Source: Ciona savignyi (Eukaryota > Chordata > Ascidiacea > Phlebobranchia > Cionidae). Taken from it: a stretch of DNA of 64,000 bases. Position numbers and translations under genes: made by a program. A model generated the notes under the pieces. It was given only the letters and a program-made list of their open reading frames with translations, was not told where the DNA came from and did not search any database. Each line of letters begins with the position of its first letter. Position 1 is the stretch's first letter. The DNA lies in contig CH002714.1 in the NCBI GenBank assembly GCA_000149265.1, positions 1,538,796-1,602,795 of the forward strand, given 5' to 3'. Shown piece after piece: positions 24,353-41,899 of this stretch.

Positions 24353-25118
24353 CAAGTTTTTAATTAACATATCACGACGTTTTAAAAAATAACTGCTGGA
24401 AGCTTTCCTAAGAATGGTTACAGTATTATTATACTATTACTCCATAGTGTATTACATTCACCGAACAGTAACCGAAAATGCGATTTTTTAACTTCCTTTT
24501 CGTCACGAATATGTTATACATTTTTTAAATGTTCTTTATTACTTTACATTAAAACGTTTTCAACTTAATCTTATCTATACTGAATTTTTAAAACTATGTA
24601 TAGGAATAAAAGTAGTCCTTGTTTTAACTGATTGTTTTTTGATATTATGTTTTAAAGGTAAACTGGGATATTTTATTTCAACAATTATTGTTCAGATTTT
24701 TTAACTTTCTTTACAATTGTAAAAAATAATATCTGCTCTGAAAATGGCCAAAATTCGGGAAAGAGCCGTCAACGACCACTGTGCTGACATTCTTGGGTCT
24801 GTCTTCAATTTGCTCAGCGTAATTTATCCGTTGCCACCATGTATCTACTATGTATATATAGCCAATAAATTAAAAACGTCCACCTTACTTGTTTTTCTTT
24901 TTTGTGCGCGTAAAAGTAAAATGGTCACTTCTTTAAATAAGTTTCAGGAGAGTTGGCGGAAAACTATTTAAGATGGTCAAAACTCGCATCTTTTTTATTC
25001 GTACTGAAATTCTCTATCGACATATGCTGAGTTTAATTTTTTTTATTTTACAGTCGTGGCAATAATGGAATCTTATTCCTTGTATTTATATATTTAAAGA
25101 AATTTTACAGAGTAAATT
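24353..25118. other. Spacer with an unassigned open frame
   Basis: An ATG at 24744 in good context opens a 76-codon frame whose first 25 codons (MAKIRERAVNDHCADILGSV...) look protein-like, but no homology, partner exon or donor could be fixed. Nothing else is visible. Confidence 0.4.
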
Positions 25119-25370
25119 GGGTTAGTCCGACTCCTTAATTTCAACCGAAAGGTTGCAGAGTCGGAACTAGTGACTAACAAGTCGGTTGTGTCCTTAAGCA
25201 AGTCACTTACCGGAAGTTGCCCAAACTAAGCGGATTGATGGATTCTACCAAATTAAAGAACGTGTAAATTATACACAATGCACTGCAATAGCTCCGATAA
25301 CCCGACGATCGCCCGTATGTCTTGGTTTTCCCATTCACGGGGATAAACATGAATATCCTATCCTATCCTA
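25119..25370 (+). mobile_element. tRNA-derived SINE, diverged copy
   Basis: It runs from GTTAGTCCGACTCC through TGTGTCCTTAAGCAAGTCACTTACCGG, GATTCTACCAAATTAAAGAACGTG and CACTGCAATAGCTCC to the tail CATGAATATCCTATCCTATCC. It lacks part of the block between CCCGACGAT and GCCCGT seen in the copy at 36244. Confidence 0.8.
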
Positions 25371-25908
25371 GTCTGAGTTCATTTTTTTTCAAGTTCATTT
25401 TATATCTACAAACTCTTTTAAATTAAAGTTAATTATCTATTCGAAACGCGAAATACAAATTTACTACTGCATATTTAATACGCATTATCTAACGGCTCTA
25501 AAAAGTTCAATGCGATTTTGTATTTTGTTCTGATATAATCGAGGTTTTATTCACATTGATCACTGGTTTTTGAGTGTGGTTTGGGACATTTACCATAAAA
25601 CTGTTCAGGGTGGTGGTTATAGTAAATTATAGTTGCTAACGTATTTTATATTTTCGGAGATTTTTCGGCGAAGTATTTTATTTTGAGTCTATTTGTGTTT
25701 ACCTAGTTAGTGTTTTGGGAATTCCCCTTGGGATATTTTCAAAATAATAAGCCTACAAATGGTCATCATACCAATTAAAATTCCTAAAATTGTTAGCCTA
25801 ATTGGTACAAAATGTATTAAAAACAATATACGATCCCTATGATCGAACGGAATGTGTAATTAAACATGGATAACAAGAACCGTGTATAATATATCGGTAC
25901 CTCTAAAT

Positions 25909-26635
25909 CAGGGGTGGGCAACATACGGCCCGCGGGCCGGGTCCGGCCCGTGAAGGGATTTTGACCGGCCCCCAGACTGTATCTAACAATAGCCTGTAAT
26001 GTGGCCCAAGTCCGGCCCGCTGTCTGTATTCAACCACACACTAATGTGGTCCGACGCATCATTCCTTAAAGTTGCCTATCGCTTTTCTCTTACCGCACTG
26101 TTAATGCGAGCTGGTGAAATAAACAATTACTTTAGTGAACAAACAATTGCATTAGCACACTTTTTAAAGAAACAAAAGGTCAAAGCAAACGGCGTTGTAA
26201 ACATCACCCATTGCTGGATACTTGTTTAACAACGTGACTGTTAGGGTGGAATTTTCTTTAGCTGTTATTAGTTATATTTAAATTCTAAATATAAAAGTTT
26301 TTTTTTAATTATTAAGGATTATTAACCATAAAATATCCTAAGAAGCGTAAATTTAAAAGAAAGTGTCGAGCATTTAACAAAGATTGGATACCGAAATATT
26401 TTTTACAAAGATTGGCAACAAAGCAGTATGCTCACTGTATGGTCAGAGTGTTGCGGTATTTAAATCGCATAACATTAGTCGTCATTATTTGACGAAACAT
26501 GGAAACTATATGGCAATAATTTAGTGAATAGATATGTGGTTAAGTTAGTGAATATTATTCATCTAATAATCCGGCCCACCAAGAACTTCATTTTCCCACA
26601 TCTGGCCCGCCTACTAGAAAAGTTGCCCACCCCTG
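25909..26635. mobile_element. Non-autonomous hAT element, nested
   Basis: 727 bases from CAGGGGTGGGCAAC to GTTGCCCACCCCTG, with a perfect 8-base target duplication CTCTAAAT at 25901-25908 and 26636-26643. GGCCCGC-rich subterminal blocks resemble those of the hAT in STAT intron 11, so it is a related family. No transposase frame. Its target lies within the terminal repeat of the foldback element. Confidence 0.87.
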
Positions 26636-26749
26636 CTCTAAATACTACAGGAGCGCTTGGACCGCTTGGAGCGCATGGATCGCTTAAATCGCTTGGAGCG
26701 CTTGGATCGCTTGGATCGCTTGGATCGCTTACTATACTTAGTAATGAAT

Positions 26750-26849
26750 NNNNNNNNNNNNNNNNNNNNNNNNNNNNNNNNNNNNNNNNNNNNNNNNNNN
26801 NNNNNNNNNNNNNNNNNNNNNNNNNNNNNNNNNNNNNNNNNNNNNNNNN
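26750..26849. other. Assembly gap of 100 N
   Basis: Exactly 100 N, probably a nominal gap size. It lies between the two complementary tandem-repeat arms, where a hairpin is expected to stop sequencing or assembly. Frames crossing it are artefacts. Confidence 0.95.
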
Positions 26850-27389
26850 AATTACAAAAGCCATGATATTAATGTTAGGGTTGGGGTTAAAGTTAGTTCT
26901 GGGGTTGAGATTAGTGTTTGGGACAGGGTTAGAATTACTTTCCATAGCAATCTAAGTGATCCAAGCGATCCAAGCGCTCCAAGCGGTCCTGTAGTATTTA
27001 GAGGCACCCACAGGTAAATGATTATAGAAGTTACGATTCGAACTGTTGATTGTTTCGTCTCGGTGACCGTGTTTGTATATAGTTCGTTTATGTATCGATC
27101 GCGTTAACATTTTGGCCACACGACGGCATAGTGAAAATATTATATACAAAGTGTAGACAAATGTAGTTGTGACATTCTTGGTAATATGACTGACGAAAAC
27201 TAGAACATTGGATAATTGTCACATTTTCTTCATTACTAGAGTTAGTGCAGAGTATTTTTCGAATTTAGTGTAATCCATTATTCAAATTCACCCCAAAAAT
27301 GAAGTATATATCTCTCAATTGAGTTATACCCTCTCAAAAATGATTTAAAGTGAGCCATAAAAGGTAAATTGTTAGTAATCCCAAGCCAT

Positions 27390-27705
27390 GGTAGAAGCTG
27401 TGTGGTATCATAGAATACTAAACAGATTTAGTATACTATGGTGGTATCCAGTTTGGTCTTCTCTCCTATACTAGGAGAGAACCTTTTTTCTTTTTTTGAG
27501 GACGATACACGATACCAGAATCGGTTCTGTATCGGCCTCCTTTTAATGACGACAATTAAAAAAAAAACAATTACTGTACTATCTTTTTTTAGACTGTATA
27601 CACTCTCTGCATCGAAAAAAAGATTTGTTCTGGTAACGAGTATCGTCCTCAAATAAAAAAGGTTGTCTCCTTGTAGACTAAACTCGATACCACACAGCTT
27701 CTACC
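27390..27705. mobile_element. Palindromic MITE-like element just upstream of TGS1
   Basis: Perfect 20-base terminal inverted repeats GGTAGAAGCTGTGTGGTATC (27390-27409 and, inverted, 27686-27705). Further pairs lie inside: GAGGACGATAC with GTATCGTCCTC, and GGAGAGAACCTTTTTT with AAAAAAGGTTGTCTCC. At 316 bases almost the whole element can fold. No clear target duplication. It ends 94 bases before the TGS1 ATG, so it may supply promoter or leader sequence. Confidence 0.75.
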
Positions 27706-27798
27706 TAAAACAATAGAGAAATTTAAGTTACCCGCGTAACTTGGATGAGGTGCCATGCTTTATTTTGTTGATATTTTGGACTAAAGGTCTGGTAGAGT

Positions 27799-34104
<6,306 letters not shown>

Positions 34105-34201
34105 TACTTACCTTGTGTCCAAGTTTAATATGAAAACAACATTAAATCTTATTGTTTTAAACAATTTATTCCTATAAGTTTAGGGCGTAAATGGTCCTGC
34201 G

Positions 34202-34207
34202 AATAAA
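34202..34207 (+). terminator. Poly(A) signal of TGS1
   Basis: AATAAA 98 bases after the TGS1 stop codon. Confidence 0.6.
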
Positions 34208-36243
34208 CAACACTTTTCTCAGTACAATTAAAAGTGTATAAGTTTTTTAACGCAAACAGACACTGCCATAAACACCTCGTAACTTAACTTCGGTGTCTTT
34301 GATGATTTACGTATCCACGATCCATGAAACAATTTCCGCTTCGTACAAAAATAAGTAAGCTTATGCGGATCACGTCTTATGATTAAGTTTTGCGTTTAAC
34401 GTGTTGACCGTGGTTGAAACCCGGCACTGTTACTGCAGTGTGCACTGTCGTGTTTGGTAAAATCGGTTAACAGACAAGCCTTTATAAGGACAATAACTAG
34501 ATGCTTGCGCTCTATGTTTAACTTTAAAATTGGTCGATTTTTGACGGCACAGCTGCTTAAATACATTTGTTTGTATCCACCCACACCTTGTTCCGCTCAG
34601 TGCGGTGGCACAAATACTAAAGGGAAACAATGTGGTTACTTTTGTGTTTGTGTGTATTACACTGTTGATTCTCTCACGCAAAACTTATGGTGTACAATAC
34701 CATGATTAATAATAAGCCTGGGTAATAGGTTGCTAATATGATTAATATTTAGCCCAAAGTAATAGGTTGCTAATATGAAGATTCTGGTTGTTTATTATAT
34801 CGGCAGGGACTTGAAATGTAATTACAACTAACCACTGTGGTTAAGGTACACTGATTCAATGGATTTCCCTATTGTGACCATTTGAAAATGTTTACTCTAG
34901 GTTTCCTTGGTGGCATTTAATTAAATATCGTTAAAACTTTTTAATCTTTGCTGTAGTTAATGCTTAGTAAATTGTTCGCAAATCATTTGCGCTGCTTCGA
35001 CGTGATTGCGCTATAGTTTGCGGTGGTTGCGCAAGCCTTTAGTTGCCCATAAATCAAGAAGGTTAGAGGCGAGCAAACAAGCTAGTTAACAATTAACCAC
35101 AAACTTATCAACCTTGTGTGCCCATCACTTGAATGATAAGAACATAAGTTTGTTTGAACTGCGTTTCGTGCGCGCCGAGTTGTTCTTGCTTTCTGGGCAA
35201 AGTGCAAGCTTTCGCGGCAGTGGCCCAGTTGATTTGTTTGTGTGATTCATTACTGGCGATAATTACCGGGGTCATGTTGGGTTAGATTAAGTACATGTTG
35301 ACTGCCAACTTCATTTAATCAAGCGAAAATAGATTTCCACAGGTGTTGCGGAAATGTTTGTACAAACGCGACGAAAGTATATAAGGCAACACTGGCACCA
35401 TTGTTCAACTGGTACAAATCGCTTCCACCGATTAACATGGCAAACATAAATTTATAACCTTGATTGTGCACCTGTGTTACGTAATAACTAGGGACAAAGG
35501 GCAAGTTTCTGTTTTTTTATTGTGACGCCTTTTTATGCATTTATAACGTGGCCAATCAAAAATACACCACCAAGTAGTTAGTTAGCACTCTACCAATAAT
35601 AGTAAATATATACATGGCTTGTTAAATTGTTGCTTTGGTATCCGTTCATTATGAAAGTACAATGGGATAAATTTTAGTTAAAGATTAAAATAAACCAGAA
35701 AGGTTGTCCGATTGCTGGTTTCTGCATGAAATCGATTTTTCCGGTACATGCAAAATGTACCGGAGCGCCTGGAGCATGGAAACTACATAGGAGCGTGTCT
35801 GTAAGAGAAAAGACTTGGGTTAATTCGAGTCAATATGTTTGGACAAAAACAATAATAAATTGATTAACTTCGTTATTTGAATTGCATTTCCCAGAAGTCT
35901 GACTGTACTTCGACTTGGTTTCGACTTGGACTTGCGTATACGATAAGTCGACTTGAGACTTGGTTACAGTGACTCGAATACAACACTGGCGCGAGGTAAC
36001 ATAATGATTAACCGTGTAATAGTGGACCTTGTGTTTTTTCATTCACGGGGATAACCATTAAGATATAATATAATTTTATTACAAGTCCTACAATGTAAGA
36101 CCAGCAAAATCTGTAGTGAGTTCGACTCTCAGTTGTTGCATACTCAAGGCGACTGCACACATGGCTCTAGTAGGCGGCCCTGTACATTTTGCATGCACCC
36201 AAAATTTTCTTGTGATTTTTAAATTTTCTAGTGGAATTGAATT

Positions 36244-36537
36244 GTCCGCCCGGTTGGTCTAGCGGTTAAGTGCCTTGCCTTTCAATCGAAAGGTGGCAGG
36301 TGCGAAACTGGTCGCTAGCTAGTAGGTTGTGTCCTTGGGCAAGGCACTTTACGGACATTGCCTGAAACCAGCGGATTAATGGGTTCTACCAAATTAAAGG
36401 AACGTGTCTATCATATACAACACACTGCAATAGCTCCGGTAACCCGACGATGGGCGTGAGGTGATCTGGCGATTGCCCGTGTAATAACCCCCTTAGTTTT
36501 CCCATTCACTGGGATAAACATGAATATCCTATCCTAA
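36244..36537 (+). mobile_element. tRNA-derived SINE, near full length
   Basis: The head reads like a tRNA: GGTTGGTCTAGCGGTTAAG is a good pol III A box and GGTGGCAGGTGCGAAACT a degenerate B box. The body has TTGGGCAAGGCACTTTACGG, GGATTAATGGGTTCTACC, CACTGCAATAGCTCCGG and CGATGGGCGTGAGGTGATCT. The tail is CATGAATATCCTATCC. It is the best reference copy in the window. Confidence 0.88.
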
Positions 36538-39212
36538 TTTCTTGTCTTACTGCATGGTAAGCACCGATGGAGTTTTAAAACATTTGTTTTTGTATGTTTA
36601 ATGAAAATAAACTTTGATGAAACTCATGTGATTTAGAATATGCGTATACTTACATTTACCAAGCAAGACGAGGTTTTAGTGTTTTACCTTTTTTTGTTTT
36701 TTTGTTGCGCAACCCATCGACAGCAAAAGCGACAACTGCGCCTTCTTGTGAACAACTGTATGACATTCAATTATGTTAAATGTTGATTTTTTACAACCAT
36801 GTATAATTATAGCGTAATAACCCAACATGTAAAACGTAAATCACGAAGTAAAATCTCTATCTCCGATTTGTCCATGAGTAATCATACTAATCTCGCGAGC
36901 AACGCCTTTAGCAAATATGTGCTGGGAATAAATATCTAGCGGTACTTTAGCAAGCTTGCATGCTACGGGGAATGGTCTTCACGATCTTGTTTGTCTCACT
37001 CGCAGTGTAAAGACGTAAGACGAAGATGTAGTTATAGTGTTGGTCATCAAAATTCCTCCTACTGGCGTACAGCTCTAAGACGAATGCTGTCGCTGGATAT
37101 CTATGAATAATCAAATTTCGTGCTAGTTCAAGAATGCGCGATAATATGTGTCGTCGGTTTGACCATAATGTTTAAACTGTTGCTTTTCCGACGTATATTT
37201 CCAGTACTGTTTTATTTTTACTTTTATTATTTCTATGTGGTTGCGGCGAGCAGCATGTTAAATACGAACAAATCTGTTGTTTTAATTAAAATCATTTATC
37301 AGCGTTGTATTCGGTGAGTCACACAGAGAAACACTCAGATACACAATTGTGATAAAATAATCGTGTTTCTGAGTGTCTGGATGCGTGTTCATCTTGTTTA
37401 CTGACAATTGAGGTAACACCAGACAACTTCAGTTTGTAGGATAGCCTTATTTGGTTATTCAATAATTTCTGGTCATTTATAACATATATATGCATGATGC
37501 TAGAGTTAAAACCATAAATATCAAAACAATGTTATATTAGTAGTTTAAAATGAAAAAAAAATTCTGAAGATAATTTCATAATTTACGAAACCAGAGATCT
37601 TAACTCATTTACACGTCATACAGCATGTTTAACAAAAGTACAAACTGCGTATTCCTCTTACCATAATACTGTACTTGCTACTGTACCATCTGGCTATTAA
37701 CAATCATTGCTTCAGAAGGTCGCATAATGATGTTCCAGCGTCGTCCATTCAGCTTTGGTTGCTGTAACAGTTACAACTCGTACCATCGGTCTATTTAACC
37801 GACTCCGCACAATCATTAAACTAAGAAGGGCGCGCAGGACGCTGTGTTTGCAAACACCTCGAGTCAATATTAGCGCAATGAGATGTCAAGTGAGACGATT
37901 TGGGTTATAGGAGACGAGTCTCCCTGGTACGGCCTGTTCCTGCGCAACTTCAGTTTGATAAGGTGGAAACCGTGTGCGAAGAGACTGTTGCAATTACTGC
38001 CTCTTATCGGTGATTAAACAGCAAGGACTTGGTAATTAGCTGAACAAACATGTTGAAACTTGCACAGGCTTGCAAAACGCCCGCCACTGCGAGGTACGAT
38101 TGCATTGTGGGTAGGCCGGTAATATTCCACTCTGTTGCGAAGGATCATGTTTTATTGTGAAACATTGTTTTTTTATATCAATAGCGTGCCAAGTTGTTAC
38201 AACAGTATGCCTGCAATTCTATAAACCGCACGTTTTAATATATTTGGTTATTGGTCCACTTCGGGTCCAAAGACGCATACAGTTTTCATTCATTTTTACT
38301 GCGTCACGCTCGAAACAGACGTCGTCGTGTCGTCTACTCTTAGGGAGAATTAGGTTGTAACTTTCAGTAACATTTTCAATGGGATTTCTTGACGTACCAA
38401 AAAAATGTAAAATAAGCCCGTTTTCGGCATTTTCGTCCCAAAATTATTTAACAGTATATATTCGAATAACCCATTATTTGTTGAATAAACTAAATTGATT
38501 AAACTTAAATGGTCTCAAAATGACCCAAATTACCCCGGTTAATGTCAAAAAATATAAAACACATAGTTAATTACGAACCATTATTACCACTTGTATGAAA
38601 AGCTGCATATTTAAACTAACATAAACCGATTGAGAATTAGAATACGAATAAAACAGTGATTTGTCAAACCGGATTGAACCAACAATTAGTCTATTTTAAC
38701 GTCCGATACTTGCGTAAAAAGGCGGGAAATTAATATTTATTTGATATGGAGTAAATCACTTTTACAGAATTTTCGTAAACTAAAAGGAGGACGGCAATTT
38801 TTGGCGCAAAAGAAAAAAAGTTCCATTCACTCCTAAATGGTAGTGGCAAAGTTAGAAAATATACTTTACAAATTTATGCCGAATCAAGATGTGGGGATTC
38901 CCGAAATGCCCGGGAATCTTGAAACCCGGGGTTCTTTTTTATATTTTAACGCTAAAATCCGCCAGACCTTATAGATTTTTGTGTGGCAAATTGGCAAATA
39001 CAACCTTTGTTTGTCAAAGTGCTTGCCTTGTCTCTGCCCTCAGTTGTTACAATTTGTTTGCTTAGGTGTAGCCTAATAGTCTTAATTCAATATGTTATGG
39101 ATATGCAGTATAGCGAATATGGGGTAAATTTTCAGAAGAAAATATATTAGTATCTATATTAGTGTACAGTTGTTAAAATTAATTTGTGACCAAGTTTGGA
39201 TGGCTACAGTAT

Positions 39213-39385
39213 AGGTTAGAATAGGATTTCATGTTTATCCCCGTTAATGGAAAAGGAAAGCGCGTAAGCATTTGTCAGACTACCTTGCGGCGACCGTCGC
39301 GTTATCTGAGCTATTGTAGTGTTGTTGTGCAAGATTGTGACGTTCTTTAGCTTGGTAGAACTGATCAATTTACTGGGTTTAGGGG
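39213..39385 (-). mobile_element. tRNA-derived SINE, truncated, minus strand
   Basis: On + it begins GAATAGGATTTCATGTTTATCCCCGTTAATGG, the reverse complement of the SINE tail, and continues back to the GTTCTACC block. The tRNA-like head is missing. Confidence 0.7.
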
Positions 39386-40331
39386 GGTAACGGAATTACT
39401 AATAATTTAAATGAGCTATCGGATTGGTTTTTAACGCGTGATTAAAATGGTGGTTAATTTCTAATGGTCGGAGAAACTTCCCGCGTGCAGTGTTTATGTT
39501 GTTTTACAACACACAATCACTAAGATAACTGTTATTCGTGAATGTGCCGACGTACTTTAATATAATAAACTTGATCTTTGCATATTCAACGTTGACAACC
39601 GTCTTCACATATCGCGTGCCCATTGTTCTAGCAGAAGACTTGATAGGCGAGACACAGCATACAGATAACATATGAAGCAATCTGCAAAGATTCGCTAAAT
39701 AACGCCTCCCTGTGCGTATGTCATTAACTTGAATACTGCAGTCTTTATTTATTATATAAAATTAATTATATTGAGTAATTAAAAACAACATACTCCCAAT
39801 TACAACGTTGTGGCTTCACTTATATTTATGGAAAGCCATGACCCTGTGTTAGCCAAATGCAATGGTGGTGTGGCCGAATAGTTAACCATCTGCTTCATAT
39901 ACCGATTTCTATAAAAACGCGGTCGTGTTGTCGATCTTTTGGGTTAAAACTTATCCAGGTAAAAACTACGGATCATAATTTTAAACAGTGCTTTGGCGGA
40001 ATGAGAGGCGCAGCCGATTCATGTACAGAATTATATACAAAACTGTGTAAGTGAGAAGCCCATTATGAGTAAGCAGCCCCCCAAATTCTAGCCTGGTAAA
40101 AAATAAACTATACAGTATATTTAAAACTTGATAGTCATTCTGATGTCAAAATAAAAATCTCTTTGTTTTAAAACGCAATAAACTATATGGTTTTATATGT
40201 CCGCCATTGACATACCCAAAGATACAGTAACATAAAGTTTATGACCTCTAAAGCTGACCTCAGGGGTCGAGCTGTAAATGCGTTTATATTGACGAAGCAG
40301 CAGAGTGGAAACACCAGAATGCTTTCTATTT

Positions 40332-40630
40332 GCCCGACCGGTTAGTCTGGTGGTTTAGTCCGACGCCATTCAAACGAAAGATTTAAGGTTCAAAACTAGT
40401 CGCAAGCTAGTCAGCTGTGTCCTTCGGCAAAGCACTTAACGGACACTGCCTGGACTCAGCGGATTAATGGGTTCTACAAAAGTGAAGGAACGTGTGAATC
40501 ATACCTGATACACTGCAATAGCTCCGGTAACTCGACGGTGGGCGCTAGGTGATCTAACGATTGCCCGTGTGTTAACACCCTTGGTTTCCCCATTCACAGG
40601 GATTAACATGAATATCCTTTCCTATCCTAT
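40332..40630 (+). mobile_element. tRNA-derived SINE, near full length
   Basis: Head GACCGGTTAGTCTGGTGGTTTAG, then TGTGTCCTTCGGCAAAGCAC, GGATTAATGGGTTCTAC, CACTGCAATAGCTCCGG, GACGGTGGGCGCTAGGTGATCT and tail CATGAATATCCTTTCCTATCC. Collinear with the copy at 36244. Confidence 0.86.
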
Positions 40631-41899
40631 CATATACCCGACTAAACTCTTTTAATTCAAAAGCTAAAATAAAAGAAGAAAGATTTGGGTTTTGTAATTC
40701 CTACAAGAAAAAGCAAAGACACCACAGACATCTTATCGTATACAGCAGCCATTATTTATGCATACGATTTGATTTTTACTAATGATCACTAAAAATATCT
40801 CGCAGAAACACAAAAATATTGACATTTTAAGAGATACATATAAGGAATTACTATAGTAAAGGGTGTTGCTTAGCAAAATGACGATACTACAATAGATTTA
40901 CTTTTTAAGTCTTTAGTTGAGTATTTACTACAAATTAGAAAGTATGACCCAATTCTCTTTTCTACTAGTATATTTTTAATATAAATTTGGAATAAACTCC
41001 ACTAAATAGATGACGGGCGAAAACTCAATAAAATATATTCTTTCAATATTTTGGTAACATTGCTATACCCTGAAGCCATTTGCGCACGAGAACTATATAC
41101 AATACTGACATTTACAGGTGTGTTATATTGCAGTTATTGTACTGGAAATATAAGGTTTGGTTTCTGATACAATCACTTTGTATCAGCATAAGTTGTTTGG
41201 CGATAAATGTTAAAATTGAACTATTTTTAGATACAAATTAAATATTTTTAGTGTTTTCAAAAGTTATCCCTGTATAAGTGTGTCTACCCGCACGGATGTT
41301 TTCAGGGTTTATCGTGTGTTGGCATAATATCCTCCTATGAAAATGTCAAAGTTGCATACGTGTAACCCCTGCTAAATTGTATGACACGTCAGGGTGATTG
41401 GTGATCACTTATGTACAAGTGAGTAATTGCGATTTATTACACCCATATACCATCATTATATATAAGGTTTTACGACAGAAAAGTTTTGTTTTATACGTTG
41501 TATAAACTGTAACTGCACCAGTGGTAGTTGTAGGTTAGACATTGATAGAAATGAATTTAGACACCCTAATACCCAAGAAGTTATCCTTTTTATTTAAGAA
41601 AGCTAGAACAATTAAGGATCAGTGACCGGATTCCTTACGTAAATCTAAAATAAACTAGAAAGTGTCAACCACGTGTTAACCAACACTATTTGTAAAACAC
41701 ATGTTGTATGCCATATATTCATGCTTCAGGGTCCCTAACCACAATTTGTATTTTATACACCGAGTATATAGTTTGTTTCTGCAAGCATAAACGCATGGGT
41801 CCCATAGTTAACCAACCAAACTTATTTTCCATGTGCAGTTAAATAAAAGATAAACGTCTAAAATTTACGAACATTTCAACACAAATATTTTAAATTAAA

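Larger units (their letters stand above)
25900..27004. mobile_element. Foldback-type element with tandem 9-bp repeats in its arms, interrupted by a hAT insertion and an assembly gap
   Basis: Both outer ends read inward CCTCTAAATACTACAGGA followed by CGCTTGGA. The left arm (from 26644) contains about nine copies of a 9-base unit GCTTGGATC/GCTTGGAGC; the right arm (26954-27004) has the complementary ATCCAAGCG/CTCCAAGCG run. The left end is split by the hAT at 25909-26635. Inside, just after the gap, 26867-26935 is a G-rich, telomere-like run (TTAGGGTTGGGGTTAAAG...). No target duplication was found for the outer element. Confidence 0.65.

Noticed and set aside
24744-24971. Frame starting MAKIRERAVNDHCADILGSV with good start context
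   Set aside because: First part looks protein-like, but the following codons are intron-like and no continuation could be fixed in phase. It is left unannotated as a gene.
26524-26955. Open frames of 128-143 codons on both strands across the gap
   Set aside because: They run through 100 N and through 9-base tandem repeats and hAT sequence; they are artefacts.
34396-34705. Overlapping frames on both strands after TGS1
   Set aside because: No motifs, no splice context, and they overlap each other; regarded as chance.
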